From Natronosporangium hydrolyticum (GTDB lineage: Bacteria; Actinomycetota; Actinomycetes; Mycobacteriales; Micromonosporaceae): a stretch of 64,000 bases of DNA. The stretch spans positions 620,001-684,000 of the forward strand of contig NZ_CP070499.1 of the NCBI RefSeq assembly GCF_016925615.1, given 5' to 3'. The notes below the pieces were generated by a model, which was not told where the DNA came from, did no database searches, and saw nothing but the letters and a program-made list of their open reading frames with translations. This document shows positions 24,001-26,331 of the stretch, piece after piece (position 1 is the first letter of the stretch; the number at the start of each line of letters is the position of its first letter). Both the position numbers and the translations under genes were made by a program.

Positions 24001-24296
24001 CCCCGGCGGCGCGGATCGTCGATTATCAGGAGCTGCTCGCCGAGCAGAGCAGGTGGCATGCCGGCCAGGAGGCGTGGACGCAGCCGGAGCGGGAACTCGT
24101 CGCCGATGAGGCGCCGGAGCAGTTGGGGCGGCTCGACCGGACCCGCAAACAGGGCCTGGAGAGCCTTACCGGGAACCCGGGCCGGTTCGCCGCCGCCAGC
24201 GGCTATGACGGGATCCGCCTACCCGACGGCTCGTACGTCCTGTTCAACCCCTCAGCGGTGGTGATCCAGGCGGACGACGGTGCTGCGGACGGCTGA
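3..24296 (+). CDS. Giant cysteine-free modular protein, polymorphic-toxin-like, 5' end outside window
   Basis: At least 8097 residues in one frame with no stop. The frame is open to the left edge, so the GTG at base 3 is probably internal. Visible parts in order: an unassigned N-part with helical stretches; a decayed zincin-like domain (residues about 1075-1150); module A (1186-2808); an OTU-like segment (3440-3560); an HExxH domain (3810-3965, H3879, E3880, H3883); HELAE domain 1 (4092-4300); a PD-(D/E)XK-like core (4460-4575, D4502, E4513, K4515); HELAE domain 2 (4611-4835); a long coiled-coil-like stretch (5200-5355); module B (5369-6998); HELAE domain 3 (7203-7437) and decayed copy 4 (7520-7740); an ADP-ribosyltransferase-like C-terminus (7880-8097). 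Reading the whole translation I see no cysteine. No signal peptide or membrane segment is visible. Such size, duplicated scaffold, variable enzyme-like domains and downstream SseB-fold genes fit secreted polymorphic toxins of actinobacteria, probably exported by a type VII-like route; this is inference. It is not a PKS or NRPS. Confidence 0.5.
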   Translation: MTLPELAERDGVVWQLSPAKVTVPGVAEAPSWDSPAVAQALQYLAGVLDGVGRIDSGALRLLHSSESGSLARAVRSAVGQPDAANRPYLLVDPVPAAADPSLTPTVAGPDGARAARYLVRLPGDTGFAAEAQVVIDTLASRRFEVTETVDAWSSHGVPGLLVRGFVPASAEGDLRQPFELRLLSAEGAAARQQLATESAAEPGADLPQRLRRYGGRYPPPALDQIRLPHESSADQDAGPDSSTAPTRPPGWAPVEPGWLGEQPSRTALVRPDDESDVREAFDQLPPDTVLELATVPPEATVAAHRAYAERVTRAAESLERSLHDQLLTGATVSDGLLGAVAGARGAAERILNSSDLLAAAQSRGAAAEIAQAAADWRRAVSQREVMAADLRQARQLAQQAGWAVPSPVSDPPPLPSAPEAPVALVRELAQAQGARVLLHQVQEDGEVTRLWIADDGEGYRSVRRLDALLSEAAASGQPVGARFAAGAESGPVLLLSEPHQHLREQYRELADQVAAAAAELAGQGFGRANEAAVASARKWLTSIRESSAALAQDPTDSAARSQWAAAVADTSGVLSALRTEEQQLQAAGAPLTRSVTRLVEPRLRTVAELRAEAAAVAAVAGGPVTLQVTDGQGDVAHYPVPAGERPIGPSHLEGASTSVVLRTEVMPGASTSRQPEAVTALRHRLPELAMTGMLQGVDRIELHPDGSLQVSVNGSSATVQIVAADDLPAGSARISPGRVEIASELPVGRQAGMAAALIVQRALATHGDLVVSQPNGSTSSGGGSAVSRPAEPASAAAPGQQPVMSLSELAAANPGGTEAVAAAILAELGDEQAGGYLQLAADPVGARLAEMPDVLDGLDADLAARHDRLIQALRVRGEALAEAREGLWRAERAYEELVGQQPAPDATAVTAAEATLAQAVEAAQDEYRQWALLVRHAETMLPLPNPYHQVDPAQVAQLVAEGAGVRVALLQTDGVGHRVVTRVDVDGQPIERSAAADGSAARYAEELAELGTVVTGETLADHRERIVALAQHHAASVVFALQSGETTAGPLTLPAVAAAIAELAERMVAGPNDSPTRGRLVWQAGEPVPTLQVRLDDEATVGQLALALIRQTTNGIQSASAAIRDPGGLTAAADRAEWLAARAIARDAGPAAVPADIEALAHSSGPAAPAAAPPGESQELPLANLRAAALMGVPMEKLPQLRKLTDGLNQLLADSNVDQQLDPFELHEMLVDKYRNVVSEQGMVYTFGRMNKRQVHIRLTLEEARRVLSEVNPHEGIHANMGQAHFGRLGEVSRAGKGSISGGFDPLRMLTLGLVSARAGWAGWAQFAQTMVGRQYAEVSFGVVANRGPAQPTEFGRATWLVTMLDQAGAADQAMGPPQLIVSGRETLLKAVPSILYERASETVTVAGELPPASHLPHRMVLDMDRKEQLLAETVAVLRERGIAITDDIRNDLRGHFWSLDSTFSTPAKSRHGYEIPIWGPNGEMVAYLRHSITPIREQVLPVGAATDEFRLEQVGVTHSRVGGSTDIAQGSEQSLSGGVGNEKVFRAGLGATSSTSSSTGLEADNTAIRVKVDKHRAWNQIHLWQGERGEPGVRHELNIFSGSGEHLAQRQVFGTMVTVMAEGEAYRYGLPVARDAVTEQADGSTQLRGETPRQTEETATGDSATGQSPSFPDFLAGPDGTGVGVGVGMVRDFTVVAEGADQRLAASDEYLLFERLRAELTGMGLLPAESPSLPSDATTEQRARWRSARALQAENLLLLERQLTAASLQTRYDNLAQNFIEVTLKRLRPYAPSHEVEEVRVTVHLDMLTGQATPRPFSAAKDDVHLIIDSSAVAHKTGGSRAVAGNASGEGFRGWFGGGGGYGRPASASYAVANRRNAVQLFEHGPFVDPVRAGTSREHETEMADFWVPHRLRVEIHAPEAAPRELTFDGGSEISVPAGFLTDPADATRVAGAELGDERGAPIEQRDPAELGTSADLFDYNTATITSLNASGMTAAALDLLPKRGVTKTGGGRGTLRDAIGALTSVDNLWAKFGESLTDDGMRSHRGIGNDQLFEAGVGKRRQLGVHVRATTGHTDLLGTIDVGVTGRFTFALRSVFSSFSRSPGGNASGNLFSLLSGGQSWGRSTAETVGRIFGRERLPLSFEKERRFHFRTALTYEVTVDYTGGDPASSKVGDRWVTWLLAEAEAMDAYSKGLLKLPAHEVATSLQRWRAGDLLLKRTVAATAARRLVESTVAADGDTPYRALLDHALAQYDPSEYRRSGLTRPNPFAELSEAVPVLRQLVADHPLAPPKDQARQLPEYLQRRQGLGFSAVEAIDLVRVLERSQDPHSDPREREVAREYADRAVAKMIESVRRGALHGTTSEGPAGIGLMPGLESGIHVETRDAGIRATLDDALDSTDGHLITGADVPVSARPEALTGRMPRLARRMLARWPFVTERVEVVGRARIVGDPRVVGEGVGGLEMQDYRYRQQIQVAGISRRTDAGASWHGELSSGQGWSMSTESNQQRTMIRTQTNWSGTTTLRVPIEYTIEVRRYGPRGRWVNKRLADFLSARREMTFQYDLGLQVPRDLATAPDKTELPADPLDGWRDLRSLRRLPSRFGVDVVEGQRLRDGLMATLTEALGSARAEELRPVVTQNLSGDANPANLDRMASEVGYDAIPGNHLPSDPLTRVDAAVRLSFTLEELRPLPANMGTGIIPRYQWVGAANSGRARSVPVDGSVSVAGVTVGAVEQASMGNSAQSGQRREMTSKETGPVREVRLRYSADFLVRVAHEDIDGVPLADPEQTAVRSGRDHDDIYLRIYERDLPELRRQLAENQPWDWTAALNDGDLLDPDSFARLLRAQAREGQVFDVSELLAAARPQPSDNLRLPAEGIAQAVRAAAASDLPPGELLNFSWDVVDGFSLMARELSAELDALAARVPPMSDHAGLGGRGTELLVTVARDELRAIQEWVPWLRAARQRLAEAEAAVAAADTPAARQHRDQAHADHELVLEHWRALTDGVEQIVTEMVAVEQAVNERTGEEDAPVATLAEYLPRQTGDLLKTVREVAWEMEAGVTLQITHPDGSTVPYRIAPDGGWHRYEADRGLAHDLGSLGSDAFEAAVQRRLDLPAWHQQAIERGVPVEILLAAERDLAVVRAARAGVDVDRVLGELDPADDAAGADRQTRLAAATEAEQARWREQRSELYQAVSEGRWTERQLFGEAGSAPTDLATLAPLFGFTESPRDLASFRRLLGSAGLLDGGDAAALTPRELQLMVGLAGDMALRLGLLDSGQRRVLLEADPDWLAAAVALRPAQADAVSALAGSPADPTGAPGRERRADTVTRIIDRYYHGAPMDRRARGVAPLDAADRAQIAAALEQWGAPHAAWVANQLPGARFTGDLVQEDIARSVGDPNAPSRQQQRWLDEADRRTQWLAPGPDAAFEAIVQSLPEAQRDALAARVGVAEERAALPRALRAALVSALRAELTAPAVDRPLWSLLPKLTSTKQRYEALAALDSGGALGHDMYASLPTLVAAVNQLHLTVVDPSGESTVAGYGDPTSGATLLSTADHFQPVLPAPGPPAIGPAPADAAVPPATSTADAAAAAAPSPLAGPPRPAPVAVAELRQRLRGLPGRPGALWLAGSRNGSAVKGAAAAAQQLEKSLQETWQALDEVARAAGADAALAELAGEAFALAGAAIEGATAVRDAVAAVAEARGPLWTALNGFLDARGQGESDAATTALAEARERVDTALRRWAELAGQVEAVLNVATAADRLVRVAQLRSGAAPVGELSQQQQWESLNDRVGDAAALASAMPTVSALAESQAPALAHLLGSAHRPEYVQDLLRHLLGTATVDSGGAGPGVRTRMVLDRETSAPRLELRVGTEATVAEVTATLLHEVTHALQGWQVQSRSAQVGDREATAGLAEWLFYQAAKDQGQQLTGAAGRLAGQPAARVFADAVTGDHATPPAEPGRGAEVVAHSESTAESERATRTRQLDEALTDYLQRRADQSIEDADAQPYDVVAAAPVETAYEDGTVTWRVTFRDGREQVIRFRLAAADGRVAVDSGPDGVVEVALPSPPTDPGQRRLRTSLLLAQPLQEVHQAAPAPPDITATEVPGSEFHGHGRAAADPAAVRAIAEAELAQRWERLPADLPLRQLRVEVATVPAEALPAPGGHRAVARSVPVDPDGSDLPAGTVPPAGGGYRIEVSEQAADLIVPRAVAHELAELVTVTARSDRGEPARSPDLLRPGGPPPGAEARLSPHDVGRLAEAEALAALLADPQTRDHAMAELATLRAHLGLTDGEPGAAARRELVAGVTTPAVQEALFRSAPLINGPPLDPGQLPADLRGIYDQLGDSRARRQFAGMYTRMGGRVDRLGQVIAGMSKKAAGAGRTLTDTLAERYDKSLSIPLPAEYQQAISGHLGQLHALRSRLEAFLRAHPEVRVAEGVWGRLNSWKKALDLMRHTDRPPGLVSTRGLANLMSGMAGELSVAEQSEGVIAIRQQVAATTPDGEQLGSDADVIAEGGRLWLEVKNLPLFEVASSNHQSALSQAEIQLRVIALNRDYWVDGAPPRLEWHFLNGVSPRVAEDLERLRIADPTTGAELPYRVTVVGTRVVPGASGDGGPGRSRTATELPGAPADGGPADPAGVAAAVSEALQALAVPFRALPDGAIIVEPPGADYVLRFAPGEPGDGRRAQRSLGEHPLSGKQVIDVTVAERLPAGEAYEPSGPTQRDLWVRRIVAHELAEAAAVAAGNSRARVRELMTDQAAHPAEALGPGDAASRPATLSPHDRGHVAEVRVLAEELTALREAGSDPAAPIVREVSAQLGQLLDVLGLGADQRPPDVQARLRLSDLDEQAVALIAELRGAAAAPPGRTGVPLRLGVTAAVTATVDRLVGELGLLPPARLVTDDSGAGQTLAVSDADGQSRSVPVRGVLDWLANSGLVGDQLRVEAAVQLAAAVAEHAGRRLGGVWADGPELAVARVLARLAGEPTISQPAAGGAYQRALVGRLDELSAEQLFTLLGEPLPGPVAGALPERIAAAMLDESLWRLTRAGPSPLAERAARNADGGLTLVDGVRRRQVPGEQVADIEAWVAGRIDEGAELPAVWAELAAVLGAELGRAPRADHERAVGALGALSQWLADQPVGSPNREAAEQLAGEVISGYTPTAADWRGLPPAARELLAIAQEWHRRDPYQALRPGRQEPQVVQLAADVSALAAELAGGAAGAASTGEQRAAELADTAQRLAQELTQASAGLAQRAAARTEAQRAASDAAAALREQAVQEAQQHDRWAAERVRAAEFLGEQQERVAARHGRIADRFGAAADQAMRVAEQHQQLGVGLRDLADERHTDPAVLAGQLAELATGVQREFAGYRSAVVRTYPVMLDTGVSGERLPMRNALTERVNQLLAAHGLDTPVQPEELQRMLRAQWPVVVGEEGLVLSFGFDNSVYVRINYHPNDIVEVPDPAQRVVEVIHSQLPQFPLGSRLSGAAANRVGAAGYSSSLGGLINLAASALPEDAPVAGLLREGGSRALLDFEREVHRRWTVHGSGMPRYTVRAQISDHRGDATVYDVDGYFALQARPARAGAAWTDAQAVTAPSEGDRASLQVAVEHTYTEPAPTVLEQLPSRPVDARLPDHSMVRLSNLDEISGEVLRLLGNDGEMIRQQVWTMVREEFPNRLDRAVDQTNGYERPIYSGGNPVAMVRINTEVEWVAEPPRLVGIPSDQSYLERMRISYAGYDGGFEVGTGRSAAIAPGMSLHPRAEVATGQAPNTAISVRYATGSSGREGVRVGTTLLDWNLQRNSGFTQTYRLQLRHTVSVQRFDTGDVRAADPVTGYALLRMAEHEAYRYGLPVDAAAVRERTADGSAVRRADGSATLRDDLIPGPPPGRLPQPPVYLGADGIPGAGPALVRNLTGADELRTQLAATLAAEGWSPPQRDVPGVPGRWAELNDDPMLRSAEVVNLLELGEPLVDRLEGGYDQAAQDGLPMELTRYRPGREPERLTLRVRLRQDWDNATPLGHRTSDTDANRRMGAQLMSRHIGAARTGGGGASASGRAGADAASMPGGNEAAAGDASIGAAGDHTRQAELSYGDSTFHVDMHEGQPWGHTATFRVPHRLEVVEIRADGTERQLAAADGAAEVGIAADRLPSATERGDDPVDVPFDRPTSSTVLRQATLQLIDASGLWEQARALLPGATTPGAPTYSHLASFLDTRGLAASPWWTYATHRTDLAVDPRGAAPSRSSLAIRGEAGVSEFLSATGRWGLDYELNLATSSISIGQQTSGAADVGVSGSLREAGQVENGDQSAAPAAAEGTASVTGSRVRGSSRTTGETFGRDSTTIEHRHLHYVYRVPVDVHMEGSEQQAALAGWGERRTATSEGHMVVYSLTEWRALERYAAGELPVPVDQLTDALRRWANGALQLDRQTVVGVLTRMHQTFRAAGQLPNQNQNFLPAQVLYAPDGLAATLAARLEQLLPPEVTTPAERRVGERVRNAVDLLAQQPYPAVRLTENLHRSLGEGRLERGTELFRLADSEPSAPDPSAPAPGVAPTSPRTEPVDPAQEVLRLIEQVAPNVLDRLPGLAQGWLGQLSADNWTTKLERMLGDRPYTFDFPVPVGVGTETVTVALSATLSPDGWQVGRTPTGLAAQDWSGSLRDLAELSGFSHGAGVTGGGAATGPLSAGGAVSHGFTGRAWASTQGYRIQRVSTFDPVLDRIGRDLRITIEVTRSGPEVAGWQRSARSVIGNSVVQLVPPGMVLPAGAESADPAAATGEAARAAVTAAGEVAVAAALDQPGGQLPQRFYATRVEADGLRPVVDSALRDVLGDDQVERYAAAINHQLGVLSLTAGLERMLSRDGYPMVSLPLLHQPGRLVQVKIRAELVGEPKILAAARQEVEMGQDDRIQNVSGHEGGLERWLPANREVSGEQPVADDGLGGNLRTGESSAQTEVVRRGDRDEAKIYQTGVADSVASRVRFTVTVVEKSVGPNRRERVLREAVLDEPVYGRAFTTVFTDDAPILRQRREDPAARLGTWLAPPEPGPRRGLGGWLPPRRTPPPTITVDDLVSAAARRDDYDPAAPQHAIAQELAERFPAAGRERSPVPVRLVAGASLPADLRDNGVDPLLLANQLATASGRDLVVELHHPERPGHRYHARSDGRLVPARPDGGFAAARATLPPALIRRANLAGLPLREIFSEAGGDSQVFARAVRDQLDPPAAPPADTSQTATALPGAPGGSDTQWSRPAETMRIVRQALDGMYGRFEELYVAADGNVMAVPRRAGYALRIVVQPTEAGLRGYRVETGEFTSDGRPVIEVVIADNLPQTGEPITPGLSVHELWVQRVLRHELAEASAWARERAIPAEFAARPDVFTAAHDQRRIMLTPHDLAHLAELRMLLRLHDEARDMAANSGLSELERQLTLLLDAMGTVSNGRAEGSPAAAATAHRRELLQQRLPARYHGLVATLAAPETLLAVQQQPPVVTAAVEGTALADQLAMRAMTAEDLGRFPPGRLRPVRVLWELLAERWEPGTPDLPRRGDPFVRGIRPVSISLTPTAPVAEGSRALAREAAAASITALVYPRRGPAVPVTIQFGAVGDGPRVRAAAQLVADPAGGGDRLQVTISQNHPANAELLATLSQVVTEAVTLQRRHRRLLPELVTAATSGRWLAPAPPAGGAADVLTRAEPPAAGARLSARDRGRAAELVTKLLQVTTLAETSPLLDAVSRGRVADDIETIRRELGLTPGQPGADARWRLVDAAIAQDHLPAPAQRLLAALRAEDWRPQLIAETLLRDLAPNWPVHRVRPAEDGSIVLELGDGWREISQVRLVTAPPAGRSYIEAVREGEEILVAIPEDAMTTGRASTVAEIGLAEAVASRRLWLRWRSRQPTYDPGRDVRDALMLDPGRLVGSVRRVHTPSLHHDGVLSLLTHRQPGWLEPPPAVTADRLSRVVAAGGTELWLGLPERWGRSRGATAAELAEHVRAGAWALEDRRRIPERIDGLRATTAREAAAEQSGEDGLLLRMALTPAARIVDYQELLAEQSRWHAGQEAWTQPERELVADEAPEQLGRLDRTRKQGLESLTGNPGRFAAASGYDGIRLPDGSYVLFNPSAVVIQADDGAADG
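3220..3450 (+). other. Decayed copy of the zincin-like domain in the giant protein
   Basis: Residues about 1073-1149. The stretch LQVRLDDEATVGQL, a following helix and a later AEWLAARA match LELRVGTEATVAEV and AEWLFYQAA of the HExxH domain near base 11640. The metal-binding helix HEVTH is replaced by RQTTN (residues 1110-1114), so this copy cannot bind zinc in the usual way. Confidence 0.5.
3560..8430 (+). repeat. Module A, first copy of a 4.9-kb scaffold unit inside the giant gene
   Basis: Residues about 1186-2808. Marker segments recur in the same order in module B about 12.6 kb downstream: an N-terminal part with a LNQLLAD core and a conserved aromatic-rich GMVYTFG strand, a part with GYEIPIWGPNGEMVAYLR, the motif EAYRYGLPV, the motif FWVPHRLRVE, a helix with YSKGLLKLP followed by RWRAGDLLL, and a long Gly/Ser-rich beta-like stretch. 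Identity is low outside these islands, so this is an old protein-level duplication. Function unknown. Confidence 0.5.
10330..10670 (+). other. OTU-like segment without nucleophile cysteine
   Basis: Residues about 3443-3556. The order of a long helix, GGALGHDMYASLPTLVAAVN, a hydrophobic strand with TVVDPSG, YGD, a short strand and a DHF (H3552) ending resembles the second half of OTU-type cysteine peptidases, in which the catalytic His sits in a final HY/HF. No cysteine exists upstream, so it would be inactive if it is OTU at all. Weak call from pattern only. Confidence 0.5.
11440..11900 (+). other. HExxH zincin-like domain inside the giant protein
   Basis: Residues about 3813-3966. LLHEVTHALQGW gives H3879-E3880-V-T-H3883, the zinc-binding and catalytic helix of zincin metallopeptidases. 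A REATAGLAEWLFYQ helix about 20 residues later offers glutamates that could be the third ligand. The domain is preceded by a conserved EATVAEV helix also found in the decayed copy near base 3300. Substrate unknown. Confidence 0.5.
12276..12900 (+). repeat. HELAE/LSPHD domain, copy 1
   Basis: Residues about 4092-4300. It opens with a TATEVPG linker, has strands ending in EVSEQAADLIV, then AVAHELAELVTV (H4205-E-L-A-E4209), and 35-40 residues later ARLSPHDVGRLAEAEAL. The HExxE pattern with a later invariant H-D pair could bind a metal. Family not recognised. Confidence 0.5.
13390..13720 (+). other. PD-(D/E)XK nuclease-like core inside the giant protein
   Basis: Residues about 4463-4573. A helix with MAGELSVAEQ is followed by strands carrying D4500/D4502 and LWLEVKN (E4513, K4515), then an amphipathic helix. 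The D-x(10)-E-x-K spacing fits the core of restriction-endonuclease-fold proteins (compare the family motif D...ExK). Nuclease activity is not shown; the fold call rests on this motif and the strand-helix order. Confidence 0.5.
13834..14510 (+). repeat. HELAE/LSPHD domain, copy 2
   Basis: Residues about 4611-4836. It opens with a TATELPGAP linker, has DVTVAERLPAGEAYEP, then IVAHELAEAAAV (H4725) and TLSPHDRGHVAEVRVLAEE. All the marker positions of copies 1 and 3 are kept. Confidence 0.5.
15590..16070 (+). other. Long coiled-coil-like helical region in the giant protein
   Basis: Residues about 5197-5356. It is Ala/Gln/Glu/Arg-rich without Pro, with regular hydrophobic spacing, and lies directly before module B. 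Similar but shorter helical stretches lie around residues 300-400, 840-940 and 3590-3760. Confidence 0.5.
16110..20996 (+). repeat. Module B, second copy of the 4.9-kb scaffold unit
   Basis: Residues about 5369-6998. Counterparts of the module A markers occur in order: VNQLLAAHGL and GLVLSFGF, GYERPIYSGGNPVAMVR, EAYRYGLPV, FRVPHRLEVVE, YAAGELPVPVDQL followed by RWANGALQL, and a Gly/Ser-rich beta-like stretch. The offset to module A stays near 12.55-12.6 kb throughout, which shows that the whole unit was duplicated. Function unknown; a structural or transport scaffold is a guess. Confidence 0.5.
21609..22315 (+). repeat. HELAE/LSPHD domain, copy 3
   Basis: Residues about 7203-7438. It opens with a TATALPGAPGG linker, has EVVIADNLPQTGEP, then VLRHELAEASAW (H7323) and MLTPHDLAHLAELRMLLRL. 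It is closest to copy 2. Confidence 0.5.
22560..23225 (+). repeat. HELAE/LSPHD domain, decayed copy 4
   Basis: Residues about 7520-7741. QVTISQNHPANAELL and RLSARDRGRAAELVTKLL align with the same parts of copies 1-3, but the HELAE helix reads VVTEAVTLQ and the LSPHD histidine is lost. It is presumably structural only. Confidence 0.5.
23640..24293 (+). other. ADP-ribosyltransferase-like C-terminal domain
   Basis: Residues about 7880-8097. LLLRMALTPAARIVDYQEL followed by FAAASGYDGIRLPDGSYVLF (GYDGI at 8067-8071) and NPSAVVI matches the tail of ART-type toxin domains, which end in a GYDGI/GYDAI and a VxFxPS strand. The first strand, which normally carries the NAD-binding Arg (YRG), reads ELWLGLPE (7931-7938), so that arginine seems lost, and no clear STS motif is seen. 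It may be divergent or inactive. Confidence 0.5.
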
Positions 24297-24326
24297 GCGG
24301 CGACTAGCGATGGGAGACGGTGAAAG

Positions 24327-24800
24327 ATGTTGACGGCGCGTTCTGCGGAGGAGTGCCACCTCTACATGGAGCTGCACCCGTGTGACTGCGGAGAGCCGGT
24401 CTTCCAATGGTCCCGTTGCCGCCGGGAGCAGCGGGACGACCGGCCCTTTTCAGTCTATGAAGGCCACTGCGGAGCGTGCGGTGAAGCGCGTTGTTTCGAG
24501 TTCGCGGTCACCGACGAGCCGCCACCACCGCCCGCATACGGCGGCCCGGAGCCGTCGCAGATCATCGGCCCGGACGAGTTTCTCGCCGTGGCGCAGGCGC
24601 TCGCGGCGATCGTCCCGGCCGACCCGCAGCGCCTCGGCAGCGAGGAGCGCGAGCAGGCGATGGAGGTGATCGAGCTGGCGTCGGCCGCCATCGACGAGGT
24701 GCTCAAGTTCGCACCCGAGCCCGACGGCGAGGCGCTGCCGGCGCGGTTGCGTTCCGAGTTGGCGCAGCTGCGCCGCGGCTACACGGCGGTGCGGGCCTGA
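24327..24800 (+). CDS. Small Cys-rich protein, probable zinc ribbon, immunity candidate
   Basis: 157 residues. The ATG follows GGGAGACGG and lies 30 bases after the giant gene's stop. The N-terminal part has ECHLYMELHPCDCGEP and, about 35 residues later, HCGACGEARCFEF, a set of cysteines that could hold one zinc. The second half is helical and acidic and contains AAIDEVLKFAP. It is a clear paralogue of the minus-strand gene at 25624-26181 (shared HLYMEL, Cys pairs and AAIxEVxKF). The stop overlaps the start of the next gene by one base, so the two are co-translated. Position behind a toxin-like gene suggests an immunity or chaperone role; no family name is known to me. Confidence 0.5.
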   Translation: MLTARSAEECHLYMELHPCDCGEPVFQWSRCRREQRDDRPFSVYEGHCGACGEARCFEFAVTDEPPPPPAYGGPEPSQIIGPDEFLAVAQALAAIVPADPQRLGSEEREQAMEVIELASAAIDEVLKFAPEPDGEALPARLRSELAQLRRGYTAVRA

Positions 24801-25582
24801 TGTCGGCGAACTGGTCGCCGAAGAACGAGGCGGAGCAGGCGATGGCCCGGGCCGCCGAGAGCGGGGAGATCATCGGGTTCCTGCGTGCCTTCACCACGGC
24901 CGAGCTGTATCTGCCGCAGGTGCCGGCGGCCAGTGGGGAGGGCTGGGCGCCGCTGACCCAGCGCCTTCCGGGCGCTACCGCAATCCCGCTCTTCACCTCA
25001 CTCGCCGGTATGGGGTCGGCGGTCTTCGCCGGACGCTACGCCGTCACCAGCTTCGCGGAGGTGTGTCGGGAGTGGGCGGAGCCGGGCTGGTGGGTGGCGA
25101 TCAACCCGGGTACGCCGATCGAGAGCTACCTGCCGTTCGACGCGGTCGACCCGTTGCTCACCGGCGAGCTGCACCTGGTCGACGGCGAGCTGGTGCCCCC
25201 GGAGCCGCTGACCACGGCCACGCCGGTCCCGGTGGCACCGCTGGCGCCGGACCCGGATCAGGAGATCACCGCGCTGCTGGAGCAATCCGTCACCGTGCCG
25301 ACCACGAGCGAGGTCGCCGCGGCCGAGGCGGTGCTGGCGCCGGACTTCCTGTGGCTCTCCGTGGACCGATCCGGCACACCCACCATTGTGGCCTTTATTG
25401 AAGCGCGGTCGTGTGCTTTGGCATACCCGGAACGGCCACGGGTGACCATGCCGTTTCTGTTACTGCTGCTCGCCTGGCCGGCCGGCCACGGGCTGTTGCT
25501 CGACCTCGGCGGCCCGGCGCCGGTCGGGTACGACCCGGATGAAGTGGCGGGGCTGCAGCGACGCGCGATCTCGCTCCGGTGA
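24800..25582 (+). CDS. SseB-family protein, immunity candidate
   Basis: 260 residues from an ATG that overlaps the stop of the previous gene (TGATG). The first about 115 residues show the SseB N-terminal pattern: two short helices, a TAELYLPQVP strand, IPLFTSLAGM, a helix, and WWVAINPGTPIESYLP. The second half (about residues 155-260) keeps strands of a second, decayed SseB-like unit without the NPGT loop. SseB-fold proteins are common beside actinobacterial secreted toxins and T7SS loci and have been proposed as immunity or chaperone partners. Function here is inferred from position only. Confidence 0.5.
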   Translation: MSANWSPKNEAEQAMARAAESGEIIGFLRAFTTAELYLPQVPAASGEGWAPLTQRLPGATAIPLFTSLAGMGSAVFAGRYAVTSFAEVCREWAEPGWWVAINPGTPIESYLPFDAVDPLLTGELHLVDGELVPPEPLTTATPVPVAPLAPDPDQEITALLEQSVTVPTTSEVAAAEAVLAPDFLWLSVDRSGTPTIVAFIEARSCALAYPERPRVTMPFLLLLLAWPAGHGLLLDLGGPAPVGYDPDEVAGLQRRAISLR

Positions 25583-25623
25583 GGTGCGGCGCTCTGAGGT
25601 GCGGCGTCGACCGGCCCGGGTAG

Positions 25624-26181
25624 TCAGGCCGGGAACCGCTCGGCCAGCTGCTGGTAGGTCTGTTGCACCACGGCCAGCCGCCGTCGCTGGAATCGCCCCG
25701 GCTCCTGCTCGAACGCTAGGCGGCCGGGCTCGCTCCAGAACCGTTCGGCCGGCACCGACTCCTCGTCGGCCGGGATGAACTTGCACACCTCGGCGATGGC
25801 GGCGGCCGCGAGCCGCAAGTCGTGCCGGGCCTGCCGGCGCTGATCCGCGCTCAGCTGCGGGGTCGGCTCGGCCGGGGCGCCGCTGGCGAACAGGTCGGCG
25901 AGCGCCAGCCACTGGCCGGCGTCGAGGAGCTCCGAGGGGCGGTCGTCACCGAAGGTCGGCTCCTCCGGGTCCGGAATGATGACCTCTGCCGGGATCCGGA
26001 AGACGAATTCGCGCGGGGTGTCGCACTGGGGGCAGGAGCCGGCGTACTGGCTCGCCAGGTCGCCGTCGACGGCGATCACCGCGTGATCGGGCGCGAACTC
26101 GGTGGCACCGCAGACCTGGCATGGAGTGAGTTCCATGTAGAGGTGGGCCTCGGCGTTGGTCCGGGCGAGCCGTAGCGTCAT
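25624..26181 (-). CDS. Paralogue of the small zinc-ribbon protein, divergent from second SseB gene
   Basis: 185 residues. Start chosen at the ATG giving MTLRLARTNAEAHLYMEL, because homology to the 24327 gene begins there. It has CQVCG and CPQC, two CxxC pairs about 35 residues apart and typical of a zinc ribbon, then an acidic linker and a helical half with AAAIAEVCKFIP matching AAIDEVLKFAP of the paralogue. It runs against the SseB-like gene at 24800 (convergent) and is divergent from the tandem SseB gene at 26332, with 150 bases between for both promoters. The duplication of a zinc-ribbon/SseB pair around the toxin end suggests specificity partners for different domains of the giant protein. 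Confidence 0.5.
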   Translation of the reverse strand: MTLRLARTNAEAHLYMELTPCQVCGATEFAPDHAVIAVDGDLASQYAGSCPQCDTPREFVFRIPAEVIIPDPEEPTFGDDRPSELLDAGQWLALADLFASGAPAEPTPQLSADQRRQARHDLRLAAAAIAEVCKFIPADEESVPAERFWSEPGRLAFEQEPGRFQRRRLAVVQQTYQQLAERFPA

Positions 26182-26331
26182 GTCCCCGAGCCTATCGCCG
26201 ATCGCCGCGCGGTGGCAGCTGCCGCGGGCGGGTGCGACGCTCACGGGCGGTGGAAAACTGGATGTGAGCGGGTATCGTCGACCCGGCGGGAAGTCCGGCG
26301 AGTGTGGAGCTACCGACGAGGAGGGTCGTGC

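Noticed and set aside
3-24296. Giant ORF as a polyketide or nonribosomal peptide synthetase
   Set aside because: No ketosynthase, acyltransferase, condensation, adenylation or carrier motifs are seen, and the lack of cysteine excludes a ketosynthase active site.
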